DNA from: Alphaproteobacteria bacterium
GTDB lineage: Bacteria; Pseudomonadota; Alphaproteobacteria; Caulobacterales; Hyphomonadaceae
Direction of reading: 5' to 3'
Assembly: GCA_018830285.1 (NCBI GenBank)
Contig: JAHJSB010000003.1
Coordinates: forward strand, 1-64,000
DNA length: 64,000 nucleotides
Shown here: positions 11,252 to 19,126 of the stretch, in pieces
Layout of the letters: every line of letters begins with the position of its first letter
How positions within the stretch are numbered: position 1 is the first letter of the stretch
Position numbers and translations under genes: made by a program
The notes under the pieces: model-generated
Databases searched by the model: none
Told to the model about the DNA's origin: nothing
The model's input: the letters and a program-made list of their open reading frames with translations, nothing else

Positions 11252-11269
11252 TTTGGCAAAGCTGCCAAA
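11252..11269. promoter_or_regulatory. Inverted repeat TTTGGCA-N4-TGCCAAA upstream of zwf
   Basis: A perfect 7+7 inverted repeat with a four-base spacer lies 62-79 bases before the zwf ATG. Its symmetry and position suggest a protein-binding site overlapping the promoter, but I cannot name the binding protein. Confidence 0.45.
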
Positions 11270-11277
11270 GACAGTCA

Positions 11278-11291
11278 TGTTAGCGCTCTCA
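11278..11291. promoter_or_regulatory. LacI-family-type operator candidate upstream of the Entner-Doudoroff operon
   Basis: The 14-mer TGTTAGCGCTCTCA fits the general LacI/GalR-family operator pattern TGnnAnCGnTnnCA at every fixed position, including the central CG. It lies 88-101 bases before zwf. In several alphaproteobacteria a LacI-family regulator (CceR-like) controls central-carbon genes, so this is a reasonable operator. No LacI-family gene lies in the window. Confidence 0.5.
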
Positions 11292-11382
11292 TGCGTCCGT
11301 GTCACGCACTCCTTTGAGTATGCGATACGAAGATCCTGCTCGGCCCCCGGGATCGATCCGGTCATGGCCGCCAGCGGCCCGC

Positions 11383-13017
11383 TCAAAATCGACCAATCCA
11401 GACCGAATAGTCCGGCACGTCGCCCAGACAGTCTCCCCCCCATCCGGACTCGGCCAATACGGTTGCGCCTGACGGCATACAATCCGGGCGCGACCGGGAT
11501 GATGCCCCCAGATTAAACACGCAAAGCACCTTTTCGTCGCCCCGCGCGCGCCAAAATACAAGAAGCGGCGCATCCACCTCTTCGAAGATTATGTCACCCA
11601 GGGTCAGGGCGGGCGACAATCGCCGCGCGTTCAGCAGGGCCCGCGTAAAATTCAGGACCGATCCCGGGCCGGTTTCCTGCCTGTCGACCGCCGCGTCTGC
11701 ATGCCCCTGGCCCAGTGGCAGCCACGGGGTGCCTGCCGTAAATCCCGCCATCGGCGCGTCATGGACCCACGGCATTGGCGTGCGGGCCCCGTCACGACCC
11801 AATGTGCGGGGCCAATTCGCGATCGCCTCCGGATCCTGCAAGTGCTCGAACGGAACCTCGGCCTGAGGCAAGCCCAGCTCTTCTCCCTGATAGAGGATAG
11901 GATTGCCGCGGAGGCTGAGGAGTAGCGCATTGGTCAGTTTTGCAAACCGGGCCCGGTCGGGTCCGTCATACCAGCGGCTGACGCAACGCGGCGCGTCATG
12001 GTTCGAAAAGGCCCATGACGGCCACCCCTCGTCAAACGGGCCCATCCAGTTCGACTGCGCGCGCTTGACCCGTCCCGGAGTCAATGTGGAGGCATAGAGA
12101 AAGTCAAAGTTGTAGGCCGAGCTCAATCGACGCTCGCCAGTCGTGAAGGCTTTCATCTCGGCCAACGGGTCGGCTCCTGCGACTTCCGCCACGGTAAACA
12201 CCGCGCCGAATTCATCGGTCAGCGCGCGCACGCGCTCCAGAAACATGGGGATATTCGGGTGCGATTGGTTGTGCACATGGTGCTGGAAGTCATGCGGCCG
12301 CGTGATTGTGCGATCACCGACATCCCAGGCAGGATTGTCACGAAAGGCCGGATCGAACATCGAAAAATTGATGGCGTCGAGCCTGAATCCGTCAACGCCG
12401 CGCTCAAGCCAGAACCGCGCCGCCGCAAGCAGGGCGTCCTGCACCTCGCGATTGTGCAGGTTCAATTGCGGCTGGCTCGCCAGGAAATTGTGCATGTAAT
12501 ACTGCTGCCGCCGCGCATCCCATGTCCATGCTGCGCCGCCGAATACGGCCTGCCAATTATTGGGCGGCGTCCCGTCCGGCTTTGCATCCCGCCACACATA
12601 CCAGTCGGCTTTCGCATTCGTCCTGTCCGCGCGGCTCTCGCTGAACCAGTCATGCGCATCAGATGTATGAGACATCACCTGGTCGATGATGACGCGCAGC
12701 CCATCGACGTGCGCTGCCGTTATCAGTCGGTCGAAATCATCAAGCGTGCCGAAAATCGGATCGACGTCGCAATAGTCCGACACGTCATAGCCGAAATCTT
12801 TCATCGGCGACGTGAAGAATGGCGATATCCAGACTCCCGCCACGCCGAGTGATGCGATGTATCCGAGCTTCTCGGTTATTCCTGGTAAATCGCCAATCCC
12901 GTCGCCATTCGTATCGAGGTAGCTCCTGGGATAGACTTGGTAGATCGCGGCGCCCCGCCACCAGGGACAAGGCGCGTCTTTGGACGGAGGCGTTTGGGCT
13001 TGCGTGGGGTCCGTCAT
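11383..13017 (-). CDS. GH13-family alpha-glucosidase (oligo-1,6-/alpha-glucosidase type)
   Basis: This 544-residue enzyme hydrolyses terminal alpha-glucosidic bonds of short oligosaccharides. The GH13 regions are clear: the first barrel strand with AAIYQVYPRSYLDTNGDGIGDL, the nucleophile aspartate in GVDGFRLDAINF, the acid/base glutamate in FTVAEVAGAD, and the stabilising aspartate in FSNHDAPR. No signal peptide is obvious, so it is probably cytosolic. It lies upstream of and in the same direction as the zwf operon, so released glucose would be handed to Glk. The exact specificity (maltose, isomaltose, trehalose) cannot be read from sequence. Confidence 0.92.
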   Translation of the reverse strand: MTDPTQAQTPPSKDAPCPWWRGAAIYQVYPRSYLDTNGDGIGDLPGITEKLGYIASLGVAGVWISPFFTSPMKDFGYDVSDYCDVDPIFGTLDDFDRLITAAHVDGLRVIIDQVMSHTSDAHDWFSESRADRTNAKADWYVWRDAKPDGTPPNNWQAVFGGAAWTWDARRQQYYMHNFLASQPQLNLHNREVQDALLAAARFWLERGVDGFRLDAINFSMFDPAFRDNPAWDVGDRTITRPHDFQHHVHNQSHPNIPMFLERVRALTDEFGAVFTVAEVAGADPLAEMKAFTTGERRLSSAYNFDFLYASTLTPGRVKRAQSNWMGPFDEGWPSWAFSNHDAPRCVSRWYDGPDRARFAKLTNALLLSLRGNPILYQGEELGLPQAEVPFEHLQDPEAIANWPRTLGRDGARTPMPWVHDAPMAGFTAGTPWLPLGQGHADAAVDRQETGPGSVLNFTRALLNARRLSPALTLGDIIFEEVDAPLLVFWRARGDEKVLCVFNLGASSRSRPDCMPSGATVLAESGWGGDCLGDVPDYSVWIGRF

Positions 13018-13178
13018 ATGCTGGATACCTCTTCCTGACGCGAGCCCCGCTGACAGTCCGGAAGCGTCGGGACGCGCTCATTCGCGCATTCAACGGCATT
13101 CCTCACGCGGGTCAACGCGGCTTGATGAGCGGCAAAATCGGCTTTGCCCTGCAGCGAAACCAACTTAGATGGTGTCAT

Positions 13179-13670
13179 ATGGAATTTGATGCCCGTACAT
13201 TTCGCAACGCACTTGGCCTGTTTGTTACAGGCGTTACCGTTATTACCGCACGAAACGAGGACGGCGTGCCTTTCGGTGTGACCGCCAACAGCTTCAACTC
13301 GGTATCCATGGATCCGCCCTTGATTCTCTGGTCTCTGAGCCGGGCATCGCGCAACCTTGCAGCCTTTCAGGCAGCCCGGCACTTTTGTGTTCATATCCTG
13401 CGCGAGAACCAATCTGCCCTGTCCCGCAGGTTCGCCATGAGCGATGTCGACAAGTTTGAAGGGATGGAATTCGAACCGGGTGAAGGCGGCGTGCCCATTT
13501 TGTCCGGAAGCGCCGCGCGGCTGGAATGCCGAACTTACGCGCAGCATGATGGTGGCGACCACGTCATTTTTCTGGGTGAAGTCATTCGCATTGCCGCCGA
13601 TCATGAGGCGCGCCCGCTATTATTTCATGGTGGGCGCTACGCCGTATTGTCTGATACTGTTGAAAGCTAG
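13179..13670 (+). CDS. Flavin reductase family protein (FMN-binding)
   Basis: This 163-residue protein belongs to the HpaC/flavin-reductase group that supplies reduced flavin to partner monooxygenases. Hallmarks are FRNALGLFVTGVTVITA near the start, PFGVTANSFNSVSMDPPLILWSL, FCVHIL, and the C-terminal GGRY followed by a short tail. The reading frame is open further upstream, but the ATG at 13179 fits the family start; the earlier segment overlaps the divergent GH13 gene. No partner monooxygenase gene is adjacent. Confidence 0.92.
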   Translation: MEFDARTFRNALGLFVTGVTVITARNEDGVPFGVTANSFNSVSMDPPLILWSLSRASRNLAAFQAARHFCVHILRENQSALSRRFAMSDVDKFEGMEFEPGEGGVPILSGSAARLECRTYAQHDGGDHVIFLGEVIRIAADHEARPLLFHGGRYAVLSDTVES

Positions 13671-13692
13671 GACATGTTTCCGAGAGGCAGAG

Positions 13693-13745
13693 CCTCCGGA
13701 AGACAGCGGCAAAATTCCAGGCCCACCGTCCAGTCAGTCCGGAGG
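13693..13745 (+). promoter_or_regulatory. Hairpin that can mask the ribosome-binding site of the next gene
   Basis: CCTCCGGA (13693-13700) is a perfect reverse complement of TCCGGAGG (13738-13745). The 3' arm contains the GGAGG Shine-Dalgarno core (13741-13747 is GGAGGGG) of the TTG-started gene at 13754. Pairing of these 8 bp over a 37-base loop would hide the ribosome-binding site. Function is inferred from pairing alone. Confidence 0.45.
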
Positions 13746-13753
13746 GGACCCAA

Positions 13754-14305
13754 TTGAATCTGTTCGCGCGATTCATGCTCATCTTGTTTGCCGCCTTGCG
13801 CGGTCAACCCGCCCGCGACCCGCTCGAGCCGACCCGTATCGGTCTCCGCGTCTGGTTGACCGATCGCGCATTCGCACGAACTGTACCCCTGCATCGCATA
13901 CGATCTTACACTGACCTTGCGACCATCAATTCCGTCATTCGGATTGGGCTCGGTCGCCTCATTCGCCAAAATGGCTGGATGCCCATCATTCAGGCGGAAT
14001 CCATTCGTCACACCGGCGCTCTCCGATTCCCGCAAAAATTCGAAGTCGTCACGTCAATCGTCGGGTGGCAGGATAATTATGTCTGCTATGTCCATGAAGT
14101 ATTCGCCGGCGAGGAACGGGTCGCTGTCAGCAGCATGCTGGCGCGCATCATCGGGCGCAAAGGCAGCGCCGTGGCGATCAGCAGCATCGCCGAGGATCTC
14201 GGCGCTCCCGAGCAGAGCCCGACCATCACCCCGCAATTTCAGGCGATGATTGCCGAATCTGAACTCGGTCGCGCGCGTTCTGTGGAAACGAGCCGCCCCG
14301 TCTGA
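13754..14305 (+). CDS. Thioesterase-like hotdog-fold protein (4HBT_2/THEM6-like)
   Basis: This 183-residue protein begins with a hydrophobic segment (FARFMLILFAAL) and then carries a domain resembling acyl-CoA thioesterases of the hotdog fold. Recognisable stretches are PTRIGLRVWLTDRAF, TDLATINSVIRIGLGRLI, GALRFPQKFEVVTSIVGWQDNYVCYVHEVF, given here by their order. The substrate is unknown. Translation starts at TTG, chosen because GGAGGGG sits six bases upstream; this site can be masked by an upstream hairpin. It follows the flavin reductase by 83 bases and may be co-transcribed. It converges on the histidine kinase with seven bases between the stops. Confidence 0.75.
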   Translation: MNLFARFMLILFAALRGQPARDPLEPTRIGLRVWLTDRAFARTVPLHRIRSYTDLATINSVIRIGLGRLIRQNGWMPIIQAESIRHTGALRFPQKFEVVTSIVGWQDNYVCYVHEVFAGEERVAVSSMLARIIGRKGSAVAISSIAEDLGAPEQSPTITPQFQAMIAESELGRARSVETSRPV

Positions 14306-14312
14306 ACCCAGT

Positions 14313-16007
14313 TCAGGTGATTCCGCGAGCCGCCGGACTGTTCTGATGATCGGCGGCCGTAACGCAACGGCTCGGAGGGATCACGAGGAAGGCGCTGGTT
14401 CCACGGCCTTCCTGGCTGTCGAGTAGCACATCGCCGTCGTGCTGGCGTGCCAGCTTGCGACTGACTGACAAGCCGAGACCCACACCACGGCCATCCTTCA
14501 ATTCGTTCGTGCGGGCACTCTGGAAGAACGGCTCGAATGCCTTGTCGAGATCTTCCTTGCGCATGCCCGACCCACGATCCCTGACCATTAACAGTACGCC
14601 TCGGCCGACAATCCGCGAAACCTTGACGGAGATCGGTGATGCGGCACCATGTTCAAAGGCATTGGTCACCAGGTTCTGGACAATCCGCTCCAGCGCCGTC
14701 CGGTCGTAGTAAACCTGAGGCAGTCCCGGCTCGATATTCACCTGCAGCGGCACGTCCGAATAGCCAGGTGAAGCGAGCCGCACGCGCCCAACAGCACTGT
14801 TGATGATCTCGGACAGCTCAACCACTTCCTCGTCTGCCGTCACGGTTTCGCGGTTAAGCTTCGAGAAGCTGATGATCTGATCGATGATTCCACCAAGATA
14901 GGACGCGTGTTTGCGTATCTGGTCGGCATAGCCCCGGAACTCGCGTTCATCGAACGGAATGTTCGAATCGCTGCCCATCAGGCCAGAGCACCCGACAATC
15001 ACGTCGAGTGGCACTTTCAACTCGCGGCTCATCGAATTCAGGAACCGGGTCTTGGCGGCGTCGGCGGTCTCCGCCTCTTCCTTGGCGACCTCAATGTCCC
15101 GCTTGCTCTGTTCGAGATTGGTCACATCGGTGTGGAGAATAACATGCCCGCCATTCGGCACCCTCTCGACAGATTTCTGCCAGTACCTTTCGCCCGCCTT
15201 GGGCAGGCGACGCGACCCCGTCGTCAGATCGCTTTCGGTACCCGAGAAATATGTCTTGTGGAGATCGTTCTGGACCAGAACGTTCCCATTGGCGTCGAGA
15301 TAGGCAAATGCCTGGCCGCTGGCATTCAGCGCGCCAATGAGGATTTCGTGTGACTCCGTCGCCAAAATCCGGGACTCGACGTTGGAAACGAAGGTCAAAT
15401 ATGTGCGTTTCATGCCAAAATAGACGGCAAACATGAAAACGAGGACCATAAGGGAAATCGTCATGCCCGAATTTGCCCCGGACAATACGGCATAAAGGAG
15501 CAACACAAACACTGCGGTCGCCGCGTATCGCAACGCGACCCTGGGGATAGCGGGCAACAGTGCGGACATGCCCGCGATCATCGGCAAAATCAGTAGGGCG
15601 CCGTATAGGACCGAACTGCGCGGGTCGGAATCGCCGATGAAGAACGGCAGCGACCCCCATGCGGCGCCGAACAGATAAGCGAGCCATTCGGACCGCCGCA
15701 GGTAGCGTCCACTGACGGCAGTTGGCCGGGAAAGGCTGCGCTTGAGCAGCGAATCGATGACCAGAACCGCAGCCAGCACCCAGTTCAGGAACAGCCAATA
15801 GCGCATTGACGTACTGGCAATGCTCTGCGTGATCATCATCGTGGTGGCGGTCGAATTCACAATCATCACGCCAGCCATGGTGGCGGTGTGACTCGCGAAG
15901 GCCAAATGCTGTTCGAGCAACACGACGCGCTGCACCGCAGTCGCGTTTGGATGCCTGCGCTGTAGCAGATACTTCAGAAACGAAATTTGAGACCCATTTG
16001 TCGGCAT
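14313..16007 (-). CDS. Membrane histidine-kinase homologue lacking the phospho-acceptor histidine
   Basis: This 564-residue protein has about six hydrophobic segments between residues 40 and 200, a PAS-like region (about 215-300), a coiled linker, a degenerate dimerisation/phospho-acceptor domain and a complete HATPase domain. The ATP site is intact: N445/N449 (N box), D477-G481 (DRGSG), FEPFF, and GRGVGLGLS around 506-513. The H box reads NSMSRELKVPLD, with R328 (codon CGC, bases 15024-15026) where a histidine is expected. It therefore cannot autophosphorylate in the usual way. It may be an inactive partner, a sensor that regulates another kinase, or a recent mutant. No response regulator is adjacent. 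Confidence 0.88.
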   Translation of the reverse strand: MPTNGSQISFLKYLLQRRHPNATAVQRVVLLEQHLAFASHTATMAGVMIVNSTATTMMITQSIASTSMRYWLFLNWVLAAVLVIDSLLKRSLSRPTAVSGRYLRRSEWLAYLFGAAWGSLPFFIGDSDPRSSVLYGALLILPMIAGMSALLPAIPRVALRYAATAVFVLLLYAVLSGANSGMTISLMVLVFMFAVYFGMKRTYLTFVSNVESRILATESHEILIGALNASGQAFAYLDANGNVLVQNDLHKTYFSGTESDLTTGSRRLPKAGERYWQKSVERVPNGGHVILHTDVTNLEQSKRDIEVAKEEAETADAAKTRFLNSMSRELKVPLDVIVGCSGLMGSDSNIPFDEREFRGYADQIRKHASYLGGIIDQIISFSKLNRETVTADEEVVELSEIINSAVGRVRLASPGYSDVPLQVNIEPGLPQVYYDRTALERIVQNLVTNAFEHGAASPISVKVSRIVGRGVLLMVRDRGSGMRKEDLDKAFEPFFQSARTNELKDGRGVGLGLSVSRKLARQHDGDVLLDSQEGRGTSAFLVIPPSRCVTAADHQNSPAARGIT

Positions 16008-16100
16008 GAAGTTTTAATACCGCGATAAGATGAAAATGTGCCTTGTCACCAAGGACTAACTTTATGAGAGTGCCGATACTTTCGTTAACAATTAGGGTTC

Positions 16101-17396
16101 GTGGAACACAACTTGGCCACCGGGAACGAATACAGAATCGCGATCATCGGGGCCGGACCCGCAGGCCTCAGTGCGGCGCATTTTCTGCAGGAACGGGGAA
16201 TCCGCGCTGTTATCTTTGAAGCTGAGGGCAGGATCGGCGGAAAGTCTTTTTCAATTCTTAATGGCGACAACATGAACGAAATGGGCACGTGCTATACGAC
16301 GCGGTCCCACACGATGATCAAAGGCTGGATGAAGGCCAATGACATCACCTTGAAACGGCTCGGAGAAGCCCGCTTCGACGGCCAGTCCGTCTTTGAATAC
16401 GTCAGGCAGGGGCCGGGTGCCCCGCTACCCCTGCAGGTCACGCGGTTCATCCGGAAGGCCGGCGCCCTGCGCAAGGCGATCCGCGCAAGGCCTGACGATC
16501 CGAAAGTCATGCAGGAAGCCTCTCTTTCGACAATCGAATGGGTTCGCGCTCTGAATATCCCCAAGATCGAACTGGCGATGCATCGCATCCAGACCACACA
16601 GGGATACGGTTATGTCGACGAGGCCACGATTGGCCAGACTGTCCAATGGTGCGACCTCCAATACCTCCTGTCTGGTGTGCTCAATGACCTGCATATGCCC
16701 GAACAGGGCTGGACCACGTTCTGGGAGCGATTCTCCAGGCCGCTTGACGTAAGACTCGACACGCCCGTGATCGGGATCGACCGATCCGGCCCGAAACCGG
16801 TGATCCACACGCGCGATGCCGAAGAAGTGTTCGACGCAATTGTCTCGACAATCCCGATGCAACTTTTCACGGCCATTGCCGATCCAAGTGCGCTCGAACA
16901 GCGTGTCGCCGACAGTATCGACTGGAAGAACTACACGACCACGCTGATCGCCTCGAACGACTGGTTCACCGGGCACCAGGTCATCGGGTACTCGCGGGCC
17001 TCGAAGGACAGTTCACTGCGCGGCGCGATCCTCGGTGGACGCGCGGAAGGTGAGAGTTCGGACCTGGGCGGGCGCCTGTACGTTACCGGCCAGTTCTCCG
17101 ATGGCCTGGACTCGGGTGAATTGCGCGAAATTCTATTTGCCGACGCCGCGTTGCACGGGTTCACGATCACCAACGTCGTGCTCCAGAAAACCTGGCAATA
17201 CTTCCCGCAATACAAGGCCGAGGCCGTCGCGTCCGGGCTGTTCGGCGATCTCCGGCGCGTTCAGGGGCACAACGATACCTGGTTCAGCGGCTCGACCTTT
17301 TCCCACGAACTCGTGTCCAGTGTGGTCTCGCGCAGCGAAACAGTGGTCCACGACATGTTGATCGCCCTGAAGCAGGAATCCCTGGCACGCGCCTGA
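16101..17396 (+). CDS. FAD-dependent amine-oxidase-like oxidoreductase
   Basis: This 431-residue protein begins with a Rossmann FAD-binding motif, AIIGAGPAGLSAAHFL, followed by the amine-oxidase-type second dinucleotide motif EAEGRIGGKSFS. The middle contains a substrate-like domain, and VVSTIP-like DAIVSTIPMQLF precedes the C-terminal FAD-contact region GSTFSHEL. Family members include flavin monoamine oxidases, desaturases and protoporphyrinogen oxidases; the substrate here is unknown. The start is a GTG just after AGGG with tight spacing, so it is uncertain. It diverges from the histidine-kinase gene 93 bases away and ends just before the att repeat of the tRNA-Trp element. Confidence 0.8.
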   Translation: MEHNLATGNEYRIAIIGAGPAGLSAAHFLQERGIRAVIFEAEGRIGGKSFSILNGDNMNEMGTCYTTRSHTMIKGWMKANDITLKRLGEARFDGQSVFEYVRQGPGAPLPLQVTRFIRKAGALRKAIRARPDDPKVMQEASLSTIEWVRALNIPKIELAMHRIQTTQGYGYVDEATIGQTVQWCDLQYLLSGVLNDLHMPEQGWTTFWERFSRPLDVRLDTPVIGIDRSGPKPVIHTRDAEEVFDAIVSTIPMQLFTAIADPSALEQRVADSIDWKNYTTTLIASNDWFTGHQVIGYSRASKDSSLRGAILGGRAEGESSDLGGRLYVTGQFSDGLDSGELREILFADAALHGFTITNVVLQKTWQYFPQYKAEAVASGLFGDLRRVQGHNDTWFSGSTFSHELVSSVVSRSETVVHDMLIALKQESLARA

Positions 17397-17443
17397 GCTT
17401 GTCAGGCCAGCGCGGCAGGCCATACCTGTATTCTGGATAATTG

Positions 17444-17493
17444 ACGCCTGGCAGGGGCAGTAAGACTCGAACTTACGACACCCAGTTTTGGAG
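17444..17493. repeat. Distal att copy: duplicated 3' end of tRNA-Trp
   Basis: These 50 bases match 19683-19732 with one mismatch; the first 40 are identical. The match covers the tRNA 3' end, T-arm and part of the anticodon arm, then stops. The anticodon stem is not completed, so this is not a working tRNA. Confidence 0.9.
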
Positions 17494-17528
17494 CCTGATT
17501 TTACGGCAATGATTCCAAGGCGTTAACT

Positions 17529-17568
17529 TGCAAACCAAGGTGGAACAGGCGGTCAACCTGCAAACCGG
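17529..17568 (+). repeat. Left pair of GCAAACC repeats (candidate integrase arm sites)
   Basis: TGCAAACC occurs at 17529-17536 and again at 17559-17566 (there extended to TGCAAACCGG), same orientation, 30 bases apart, 36-75 bases inside the left att copy. The same word recurs inside the right att copy. Tyrosine recombinases often bind such short direct repeats flanking the core. Confidence 0.4.
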
Positions 17569-17577
17569 AAATGACCC

Positions 17578-17997
17578 GTGAGAACCGGGTTCGCCTACCG
17601 GATTTCGGCTTCACCCGCCTGCCGCCCGGCGTGCACATTGCCGGACTGTCATATTTGGGAACCCGTCAAGGCTCAGAAGTGGAAACGGCCGGATTTGCCG
17701 GAGGCGCAAAAGGGCTGGGGCGCCTATTGGGGCGTCGCCTTTCTCATAGCCAGCATCCTTCTGTCGGCAGGCGGAATTGCAGCGGGCAAGCCCTTCATGG
17801 CGGCCATCGGCACCGGCCTTTCAGGGTTCGGCATCCTCGCCTTCATTATCTGCAGGATCCTGACCGAGATCCGGCGCACGGCTTTAGAGGCGGCCTTACG
17901 GGCCGGCGAAGTCACCACTGCAGAAGCGGCCGACGACCCGTATGAGGCCTTCATTGCGCGCGAGCAGGCCAATACAGAGCTGACGGAAACCGGCTGA
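17578..17997 (+). CDS. Small membrane protein of the tRNA-Trp element, function unknown
   Basis: I do not recognise this 139-residue protein. Its second half has two hydrophobic helices, roughly residues 48-68 (WGVAFLIASILLSAGGIAAG) and 73-92 (AAIGTGLSGFGILAFIICRI). They are followed by a charged, cytosolic-looking tail rich in Ala and Glu. The first 30 residues look uncharacteristic, so the true start may lie further in; the GTG used here is simply the most upstream. It is the first gene inside the left att copy. Confidence 0.45.
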   Translation: MRTGFAYRISASPACRPACTLPDCHIWEPVKAQKWKRPDLPEAQKGWGAYWGVAFLIASILLSAGGIAAGKPFMAAIGTGLSGFGILAFIICRILTEIRRTALEAALRAGEVTTAEAADDPYEAFIAREQANTELTETG

Positions 17998-18105
17998 GTC
18001 GCCCCGCTTTTTCGCCCGCAAGGGCCGCCCACCGCCACAAAATAACGTGAACCACAAGTCACGCTTTATGTTGACGCTCCGATATATGTGAACTATGGTT
18101 CACGC

Positions 18106-18396
18106 ATGATCGAGGTGCGCCAGACAGAAAAATTCTCGGACTGGCTCGGCAAACTCCGGGACATCCGGGCGCGCGCCAAGGTCCTGACCCGTATCCGCCG
18201 GATGGAAGGCGGAAATTTCGGGGATGTCGCGCCGGTGGGTGAAGGCATCAGTGAAATGCGGATCCATTACGGGCCCGGTTAGCGGGTCTATTTCGTGCAG
18301 GACGGCGAACAGATCGTCATCCTGCTATGCGGCGGCGACAAGTCCACACAGGACAAGGACATCGCCAGCGCAAAGGACATGGCAAAGGAGCTTTGA
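18106..18396 (+). pseudogene. RelE/HigB-family toxin gene broken by an amber codon
   Basis: The frame encodes 58 residues (MIEVRQTEKFSDWLGKL... ending IHYGPG), then TAG at 18280-18282. It then continues in the same frame for 37 more residues (RVYFVQDGEQIVILLCGGDK and on) to a TGA. The family usually reads GPGYR(V/I)Y at this point, so the TAG replaces a tyrosine codon (TAC or TAT) by one base. It is a type II toxin of the addiction-module killer group, normally a ribosome-dependent mRNA interferase. The intact antitoxin gene begins one base after the final stop. Read-through or suppression is possible but unsupported. Confidence 0.85.
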
Positions 18397-18397
18397 A

Positions 18398-18694
18398 ATG
18401 GCACTTAGAACGAAGAAATTCGACATTCAGGATCACCTGGCAAGCCCGGCAGACCGGGCCGCCTATCTTGCTGCCGCCTTCGAAGAGGGCGACGAGGCCT
18501 TTATCAAGCAGGCCCTCGGCGACATCGCCCGATCCATGGGAATGACAGAAGCCGCCAAACTGGCCGGCATCACGCGGGAAGGACTCTATAAGGCCCTCGG
18601 AAAAACCGGCGACCCCAAATTGTCCACGCTGCTCGGCATCGCACGCGCGCTTGACGTCCAGCTGACAGTCGAGCCGCGCGAGGCCACCGCCTGA
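18398..18694 (+). CDS. Type II antitoxin, HTH family (partner of the broken toxin)
   Basis: This 98-residue protein matches the addiction-module antidote group. The N-terminal half (FDIQDHLASPADRAAYLAAAFEEGD) is the toxin-binding part. The C-terminal half is an XRE-like helix-turn-helix (MTEAAKLAGITREGLYKALG, then KLSTLLGIARALDVQLTVEP). The ribosome-binding site AAGGAG lies in the end of the toxin frame eight bases before the ATG. The antitoxin is intact while the toxin is interrupted, the order of decay expected for such modules. Confidence 0.85.
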   Translation: MALRTKKFDIQDHLASPADRAAYLAAAFEEGDEAFIKQALGDIARSMGMTEAAKLAGITREGLYKALGKTGDPKLSTLLGIARALDVQLTVEPREATA

Positions 18695-18799
18695 CGTCCA
18701 GACGGCCCAGGGCCCCTATTTTTCCTGCTTCTCCATGCGCACTTCCAGACGCGCCAGGCTGACGCGCAACTCGACGATCTGGTCACCCAGCTCGCGTTC

Positions 18800-19126
18800 G
18801 CGCTCGCGCTGGCCGGGATCCCGAAACGCTCGCCTGTCATGCTGACAAGCTCCACAGGTCGCGCCTGGACGGGGTTCGGCCTCCGGGCGAGCTTCGACGC
18901 CGCCAAGAAGCGGGCGGACATCACGGGCCTGCGCTGGCATGATTTCAGGGAAACGGCTGTCACACGTCTCGCCAAGACCGAGCTCACACAGCGCGACATC
19001 TCCCGGATCATCGGCTGGTCGGAAGACCGGATCGAGCGGATTCTGGAACGCTATGTGTCCGCAGATGCAGCCGCTTTGGACAGGCTCGCAAGAATGTCCG
19101 GGAAAGACCAGCCTGCCAATGACTAG
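18800..19126 (+). pseudogene. Tyrosine recombinase (phage-type integrase), C-terminal catalytic remnant
   Basis: Only the last ~105 residues are recognisable. They contain LALAGIPKRSPVMLT and GLRWHDFRETAVTRLA (the HxxR box of the family). IIGWSEDRIERILERYV follows, with the W of the third catalytic position and the nucleophile tyrosine. The N-terminal core-binding domain and the first catalytic arginine are absent, and an in-frame ATG at 18839 is too late to give a complete enzyme. The preceding 100 bases read differently on the minus strand, suggesting an internal deletion joint. The stop overlaps the start of the HNH gene. Confidence 0.75.

Noticed and set aside
18716-18940. Minus-strand frame ending in a coiled-coil-like Arg/Glu-rich tail inside the tRNA-Trp element
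   Set aside because: The last ~25 residues look protein-like and could be a gene stump left by deletion, but the rest overlaps the integrase stump and there is no start or domain, so it is not annotated.
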